From contig JAJEKV010000039.1 of assembly GCA_021234155.1 (NCBI GenBank), positions 10,489,077 to 10,553,076 of the forward strand: a DNA stretch of 64,000 nt. Reading direction: 5' to 3'. The stretch's first letter is position 1; each line of letters begins with the position of its first letter. Positions 57,640 through 64,000 of the stretch are shown piece by piece. Position numbers and translations under genes: made by a program. The notes beneath the pieces were generated by a model. It did not search any database. It had not been told where the DNA came from and worked only from the letters and a program-made list of their open reading frames with translations. This stretch comes from Isoetes taiwanensis (taxonomy: Eukaryota > Streptophyta > Lycopodiopsida > Isoetales > Isoetaceae).

Positions 57640-57647
57640 CATGCGCT

Positions 57648-58960
57648 ATAGTCAAAAGTTTTAGTAGGAGCACCACTTTTTAGTACTTAGCTAGGAGATG
57701 TGACCAGCCTCTTCATTGGTTTGCTAAGATGTAATTTATTAGGTATTTCATAACTTGAGTGAATGGTACAAGTAAATCCTCAGTCATCTAGGTTTTTATA
57801 GTTAGCATTTGACAGGCTTTGTGAGGCAAGTGCTTGTAGCTACAGTTCGTGGTTAACTTTTTATATGTATATTGTTGACGGTAATTTCTATCTGTTTGGT
57901 TTAACATGGAATGGCATCTTCACCTTTACCACTTCAAAGATGTCTCCAATGGCAATAGAATAAGAACATGTGTTTTCTTAGTTATCTAGCTTTTTATAGT
58001 TGGCATTTGATAGGCATTGTTCAGCAAGTGCTTGTAGTTGCAGTTCACGATAATTCTCTTCTCTTGCATGTATGTGTGTGGTTATGGTAATTTTGGTCTG
58101 TTATGGCTTAACATGAACTGTCATTATTATCTTTTATCACTTTCAAGATGTCCCCTCTAGTAGCATTATAAATCACACTTTTACACATATTTCTTTTCAT
58201 GTATTCTTAATTCTTGGGAACGATATATTTTGGTAAGAACGTCTTTTGACATATGTTTATACATATATTCTAGCATGTGCGAGGGTTGAGTTTTCATGCA
58301 ATGTGTTGTTTACATTGGGCTCGCAAGGGCCTAGCTTGGAAGATAGTGTTTATATACTGTAGCATGTGCCTAGCGTGGAAGATAGTGTTTATATACTATA
58401 ACATGTGCGAATGTTGGCATTGGATTTGCAAGGAAGCTGCTTTGCTTACAACTTGCATGCTCGTCATTTCTTTGTCCATTTTTATTTCGAGGATGACAAC
58501 AGATTTTATTCTACTTCTCACTTACCTAGTCTTTTGGGTTAAAATACTATTTCATACCATCTATCTTTTTAGACACTAACATTCCTTTGGTAGATGGGTT
58601 AGAACATAGCTTAGCGGCAAATTTCAATTCCGCTTTAGCTTTTTCAGTTCCCTAGCATTTGCATTTGCACAATTGTCTTCCATTTGCAATTCTATAAGCT
58701 CTCCTTTCTTAGAAAGCCATCTTTGCCTATTTGCTTTAGCTTGATTGAGCAAACTATGCTAGGCATGCATACACAATGTATTTTTGCCTCACATTCTCTC
58801 TCTGGCACTTGCCTCACATTCTCTCTCTAGCTCTTTCTTGCATACTCTCTCTCTAGTTTCTACATAACTCTGTGCCTCCCAGTTTCCCATTGTATTGTTT
58901 TGCTCCTTTCTTAAATGTTATTATTGTTGTGATTTTATGGGGCATGGCCTCTCGAGTTAT
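57648..58960. other. Intergenic sequence with diverged tandem duplications
   Basis: No gene recognised. A unit of about 196 bases is repeated (57775-57960 and 57970-58155: GGCATTTGATAGGC, CAAGTGCTTGTAG, TTAACATG). A short unit AGCNTGGAAGATAGTGTTTATATACT is duplicated at about 58333-58400. CACATTCTCTCTCT runs occur at 58785-58855. Confidence 0.5.
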
Positions 58961-59035
58961 GTTTGGGCTCATGCCCTTTTGCTCCGTTCCCGTCCCATGG
59001 CCAGATTGGGTTCCCGTGGACGTAATAATCTTTAT
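58961..59035 (+). mobile_element. LINE 3' tail
   Basis: GTCCCATGGCCAGATTGGGTT followed by CCCGTGGACGTAATAATC and a TTATCTTATCTTA tail resembles the LINE 3' end at 42480-42530 read on its own strand. Only the end is recognisable. Confidence 0.55.
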
Positions 59036-60139
59036 CTTATCTTAATTCTAGGTCTTCTTACTTTGAGCTTTTTAAGTATAGCCTCTTTGCGGCACTTCTG
59101 GACATATTCTCTTTGTAGAGTGCAGTTCTCTCGAGGGTGGTTTTTTAATTTGAGCTTTTTGATCATAGCCTTTGTGTGACACTTTTGAGACTTTGTCTAT
59201 AGTTTGCAATACCTCTTCAGGATGGCTTTTTAGGCACGTACTCTCCCTAGAGTTCTAGCCAAACTACCCTCTAATCGTGAATTTGAATTAAGCAACATTC
59301 TCGCCCAAATAAAAAACACTTAGCAAGTCCGATCTCAGTTTAAGCACATTCTCTCTCTAGCCCTCCTCCTCCCCCCCTTGAAGGATGGTCAAACGCTGCT
59401 AGGCCTCTCTAGGCCCAAGCTTTTCTATCAGCAGCACCCAAGCTTTTCTATCGCCTCAAGCTGATCTCAAAAGAATTTCAACAGCAACAGGAGTTGAATC
59501 TCCTCCCTCCCCCTCCCCCACAGGGTTGAACAACCCCGTCAACCGCTGAAGGTAGTCAGCATTTATGTTTTAATATCATACTATAAACTAATTGAGCCTC
59601 TAGAACTCCTTAGTTTCTTGGACCTCTGCTACCCACACCTACCCCCTCTCCCTCCACCCAACCTCTAGATCCATGCCTTAGTCATGGCATCCCTTCAACC
59701 TATCCCACATACATGCATGTCGATGATACTGATGCACAACCCGCTCCCCTGCGGGCGCCGCAGGCAGACATGGCAACTAGACTTCTCTTGAGAGAATACG
59801 AAGAGGCAACACCCATACGCAGACCAGAGGATATAGAGAAGATTGATAGGCATACATTGAAAAGACAAACATAGCCAAAGACTCGCGCAACTAGCATGGT
59901 CCCTCATGCAGACAACAGGTACTCCAACCTGGTAGCAAGCTGTACCCACCCACCATCACTGGCACCACCAGACCAGAAACCTAAAGAGCATTAGAAACAA
60001 GTTCAAGCAATGGCTAAGCATAGCCAGGATTGTCTGGCTAGCACACACAATTATAGGCTTCCATGCCCGAATTGCTCAAAAAACAACCGACAATGGAAAA
60101 ACGTCGTGTTTTCAACATGGAGATTCGCATTCAACAGCT
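59036..60139. other. Sequence upstream of the LINE frame
   Basis: C-rich tracts (CCTCCTCCCCCCC near 59365, CCCTCCCCCTCCCCC near 59505) and a short duplication (CCCAAGCTTTTCTATC, 59415-59455) may belong to the LINE 5' untranslated region. No frame can be assigned with confidence. Confidence 0.45.
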
Positions 60140-62020
60140 TGAGGATGGCCTCCACCTAAGTGACTACCAGTCTAGACACCTTGTTTGCCAGGATTGATAC
60201 CATAGTTCGAGACCAACAACATTTTGAGCAGGAGGCTAGGACAATCCTGTTTCTACTCTACACACAAGCGGAGGAGAAGGCAACCATGGTCCAAAAGACC
60301 CTACAGGCAGCGGCACAAGGCCAGTACCTCCAGACCCTGCAGATCCTCCAAGGCAAGGACCGCAGCCTGCAGGAAATTTCTTCCGCTACGGGAATGGGAG
60401 TAGACTCTAAACTCCAGAGATTGGAGCAGAAGGCCATCATGCAAGATCGAGAGATATGAGGACTGCATGCCGCAGTTACTCAACAGTGCAAAGGTCTCCA
60501 TGTAAAAGCTCGTGAGCAGCTGCAACAATGCATGCACGAATTGACCAGGCAAGACATGCTCCAACAAGAGCTCCGATCTTAGTTATAGGGGATGAGGACT
60601 GCTCAACAAATTGAATTGTCTGCACATGTTCATGTTTCCATTACTGAAATCCACCATTCCAGACATGCAAGTGCTATCCCTTCCCAACAACAACCATGGG
60701 CTCAACACAAGCAACATGCAGCTCCCAATAGAAAGCCAATAATAGATAATGTGGTGGGAGGGGGGGACATTGCCTTATGGCTTAGCGAGCAACAGACGCA
60801 AAATTGCAGGAGACATAACGTGGTAGTTTATGGCCTCCCTGAAGCAACATGAGGGCACCTCATTGATCGGCTCTACACATTGGTCCTATCAAGGTTCCAT
60901 GCTCCCGTACACATTGCCATGGCCATTCATCATCCGGAACTGCCCACTCATTGTCAAATTCACAGTTGCAGATGCAATGATAAGAGATGTTATACTCAAG
61001 GAGTGAAGCTGAAGGACACCTCATTAGGCCTCATCCTGCAGCAACAAGAACAACGCATAAAGGAACTAGCTCCTGCAAGTGCCATCAACCACATCAGAGG
61101 CACAATGGCCCTGGTCCAAGGCAAAGCGTATGTGTTTAGGCCACCCAATATTGAGATTGGAGATGCGATGCACAGGGCTGCTAAAATGCCTCGGGGTGCT
61201 GCTACCAGGCCACCATCAATGTTGCCAAAGTTGCTACTGCACGTACTGCTGGAGCTGGGCCTGCTGCCCCTACCCCTACCATTGCCACTGCTGCTAAATA
61301 TGCTAATATTGATATCCCTCAAGGTTCTAACACTGTTTCTGCTAGTCCTTATGCTCCCGTGTCATGCCTTGATGTTGTCCCCTTTGCTGCGGCTTCAAGT
61401 CCAGGGGGATCCATCTCCAAATCAAAATTGTGCTTGCATATGATCTCCTGAAACTGTAGGGGTTTTCCTTAGCAGAAAGAAGATAATATGAACTCCATAC
61501 TGCAAACATAGATTTTATCTTCCTTATGGAGGTCTGTGAACATGTTGGGCATAGGCTACTGGACCTGCCAGGCTATCATCACTACCCATTGTTCAATGAG
61601 TGCACAGGAAAATGGGGACATGGCGATGTTGTCTGCTACTATCGCACAAGTCTGGCACCATCAGTATCTTTGCAGAAGACAATAAGACACAACCGTTACT
61701 TATGGATCAGAGTGCAGAGCCGCAGTGGTGACACTCTCTTTCTGGCAGAATGCTACTTTTTGCATGCAGATTGAAACTTCTACCGCAACAATACAGATGT
61801 GGATAGACTGGAGTATATGTCAATCTATATGATGACAGACAACAGTACAAATAGGTCGAATTATATTGCTAGGAGACTTCAATGCACGCATGGGAATAAA
61901 ACAGCACACGAAGTTTGATCCCTTCATAGAGGACGTCCTCCAGCTCTACCATGCAGAGACCATTCGGCCATGGACATCAACTGACAGAGCTCACTAGGTC
62001 ACGCTACATGGCAGGCTGCT
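60140..62020 (+). pseudogene. LINE remnant: ORF1 (coiled coil, RRM-like) and APE-type endonuclease
   Basis: 60160-60459 encodes a Gln/Glu-rich, probably coiled-coil stretch. Near 60815 RRHNVVVYGLPEAT is a typical LINE ORF1 RNA-binding-domain start. Near 60935, in another frame, PLIVKFTVADAMIRDVIL follows. From about 61510 the endonuclease appears: FIFLMEVCEHVGH, GDVVCYYRTSLAPSV, LWIRVQSRSGDTLFLAECYF and, frameshifted, LLGDFNARMG near 61870, which is the conserved catalytic GDFN box. Stops and frameshifts are frequent and no RT follows. It may be the same broad family as the 42449-44610 LINE, which has the complementary half, but the overlap is too small to prove this. Confidence 0.75.
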
Positions 62021-62117
62021 GCTGCAGATGTGCATCATCTTTGACTTAGACATTGTTTTAATATCCATTGTTGCATATATTGTAGTGCATCGAGTTTTAG
62101 AGCAGGAGGACTCACTA

Positions 62118-62490
62118 GATCCAATCGGGCCCTCCAAAGTAGAGTGATTGCAGATGGTGGTATATTGGTCGGCTACGTGTCACTTCCCCAGTGGCTTGCA
62201 TGTACATGGGCTGGCATTTGAAACTTCAGTGTGGAGGTGGTCTTGCCTTATTAGCAGCCCCACTAGTTTGTTCATCACTATCGAATGCCTGACACATGGG
62301 GGACTTGCTAGATCCAATCGGGGCCTCCAAACTAGAGTGATTCCATGATGGGTTAGATGCCACTTCCCAATGGCTTGCCCGTACATGGGTCGGCATTTTA
62401 TCCTTCAGTGTGTGGAGGTGGTCTCGCCTTATTAATAGCCCACCAGCTTGTTCATCACTATCGGATGCCTGACATGTGGCTTGTATGTAG
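62118..62490. repeat. Tandem duplication of about 185-200 bases
   Basis: Two diverged units share CTAGATCCAATCGGG, CTCCAAANTAGAGTGATT, GTGTGGAGGTGGTCTNGCCTTATTA and TTGTTCATCACTATCG. No protein is recognised. Confidence 0.7.
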
Positions 62491-64000
62491 CCATGTTTAT
62501 CGTGATTCTACTCAAAAAAATAGTTCAAGCTTTAATCTACCTAAAGGAATTAACTTCAAGAGGATGCATAAATCAAGGCGTGATTTCATGGGAAGGCATA
62601 AATCAAGGGATAATTCGATTGGAAAGAATATTACATATGTGATTCCACCTGAAATTGGCAAAATCTCATAGGAGGGAGTTTTTTGGGTGGATCCCATCCA
62701 ATCGAATCACATAAAATGGCTGGGATGACAACCATGATGATTGTCCGCAGTATCTGAGGATATTGACTTTGCATTCAAGATTGTGGGTGATTTGTTTTGG
62801 AGGGAGAACTTCGAAGTTCCATTCCACGTAATCCCTCACTAGTGGTAATTCCCTGGGGGAATAACAAACAATGATTCCTTCTCCTTGTTTCATTCCAGTC
62901 GAACCTAGTAGATAGATATTGGTCATAGTCGTGATTTTCCAAGTCCCAAAAATGCATCGTGTGTTTTTGGTTTGCAATTGGTTTGCCTAGTTGCTGGAAT
63001 ATTTGATTTCGTTGGATGTGCCATTTTGACGGCCTAGATTGAAAAGCGGATCTGCATTTTGGCATGAGCAAGAGGCTTCGTTGCCGTCCATTTGCGTGTA
63101 GCGGCATTAGGGCGTCCGACCATGGGTTATGCGTTACAGTATGAAGTTGGGCTTAGCTGCCATTAGAACTCTGGAAGTGCTGGATTTGCAACAAATGTCT
63201 ACGGCAAAGTGATCTGCGCGTGTTGTTATAACATAGAAGGCTGGCTTGTTCTGGTCCTTGTGCTCCTTTGCTTAGGGGGTCGTAGAGCAGAGTCATGGGT
63301 CGTAGCTCTGGTGCATGTCCATTGAGCTGCATAAACAAGGGAAATACATTCTACTAAATGTTCCCCACTTAGTGCTTTGATTTCCCTTCTACTATGTTTC
63401 CCTTTTTGCTCTTATCTTATCTTATCTTATCTTATGTGTTTAATCGATAGGTTAATAGCTCCGAGGGTACATCCGTAGAGTTATATTGTATGGCAAAATT
63501 GAAGGGCATTCATATATGCCATGTGTATATACCGAATATGCCACGGATATCCCCATGGTTCTAACGCGACAGTGACCAAGATTTTAGGACTCGATATGGC
63601 TGAATGTGATTCTGTCTCAGGGACTATCCCCGTTCGTGATTCCGTCTGCCGGGGCTATTCAGGAGATCACTTTTAATGTAAAAGCTTGATCGTGTGGCTA
63701 TGGCGCACGTATGGTAGCATGCTTTCACATGTGGAAAACTGGGTGCAACTGCGATGGCAATGGGCATGGAATTTCTCATTTCGCAATTCTCGACAGATAT
63801 TTATCTTTTGTTACTGCCTGGACCCAAAATAAGGTGAAGACATCTGTTACCATTTCTTGCATCCCTTTCTTTCTTTCTCATTTGTTTTTGAATGAACTTT
63901 TCAGAATTATTCCCCAGTTGGATCGCATTTTGAAAAACCTAATGGACGGTCCAGGTATGGCAGCTTGGCATTTCTTTTTTGAATTTTAAGATCAGGATGG
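62491..64000. other. Intergenic sequence
   Basis: No gene recognised. AAATCAAGG phrases are repeated at 62560-62610. A (CTTAT)5 run at about 63411-63435 is similar in kind to the LINE tails but has no recognisable LINE sequence beside it. Confidence 0.5.

Noticed and set aside
59695-59949. Reverse-strand frames rich in Cys/Ser/Leu near the LINE
   Set aside because: They are antisense to probable LINE leader sequence and resemble no family.

Overview
This is plant nuclear DNA from a large, repeat-rich genome. The support is GT-AG introns in an ABCC transporter gene, land-plant gene families (ABCC, a COI1-like F-box/LRR protein, tau-class GST, an LRR receptor kinase), plant-type Ty3/gypsy and Ty1/copia elements, and short CCCTAAA-type motifs inside an LTR. 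A tau GST suggests a vascular plant. I cannot name the species; a fern, a gymnosperm or another large-genome plant would all fit. Most of the window is transposable elements, often nested, and only one gene looks intact.

1-22 kb is a stack of LTR retrotransposons. A non-autonomous element has a left LTR ending at 3669, an initiator-Met primer-binding site at 3671, about 2.8 kb of internal sequence without a recognisable polyprotein, and a purine tract running directly into the next LTR at 6479. That right LTR is present about three times in tandem (period about 1.39 kb). The third copy is interrupted by a diverged solo LTR (10060-11705), a 1.1 kb hAT-like element (12136-13239, 8-bp target duplication) and a 7 kb gypsy element (13461-20477, 5-bp target duplication). 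An inverted LTR copy follows (20519-21950).

22-26.8 kb has LINE 3' tails and many short tandem duplications but no recognisable gene. 26.8-36.7 kb holds a full-length ABCC (MRP-type) transporter. I reconstruct twelve coding exons that join in one frame to 1573 codons plus a stop. A HemW-like radical-SAM first-exon remnant lies at 38 kb.

39.6-57.6 kb is the most unusual part. A hAT-type terminal inverted repeat at 39611 and another ending at 57639 are flanked by the same 8 bp (CATGCGCT), so about 18 kb appears bounded as one hAT-type insertion. Inside are a second hAT right end, a copy of the promoter/5' leader of the neighbouring ABCC gene without its start codon, and a 15.3 kb block. That block contains a LINE, shredded copies of an LRR-VI-type receptor kinase, a young copia element, a COI1-like pseudogene, a long-TIR MITE and a tau-GST fragment.

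57.6-64 kb is intergenic with another LINE (ORF1 and endonuclease remnants, 60.1-62.0 kb) and tandem duplications. Apart from ABCC and possibly the HemW-like exon, I see no gene likely to be functional.
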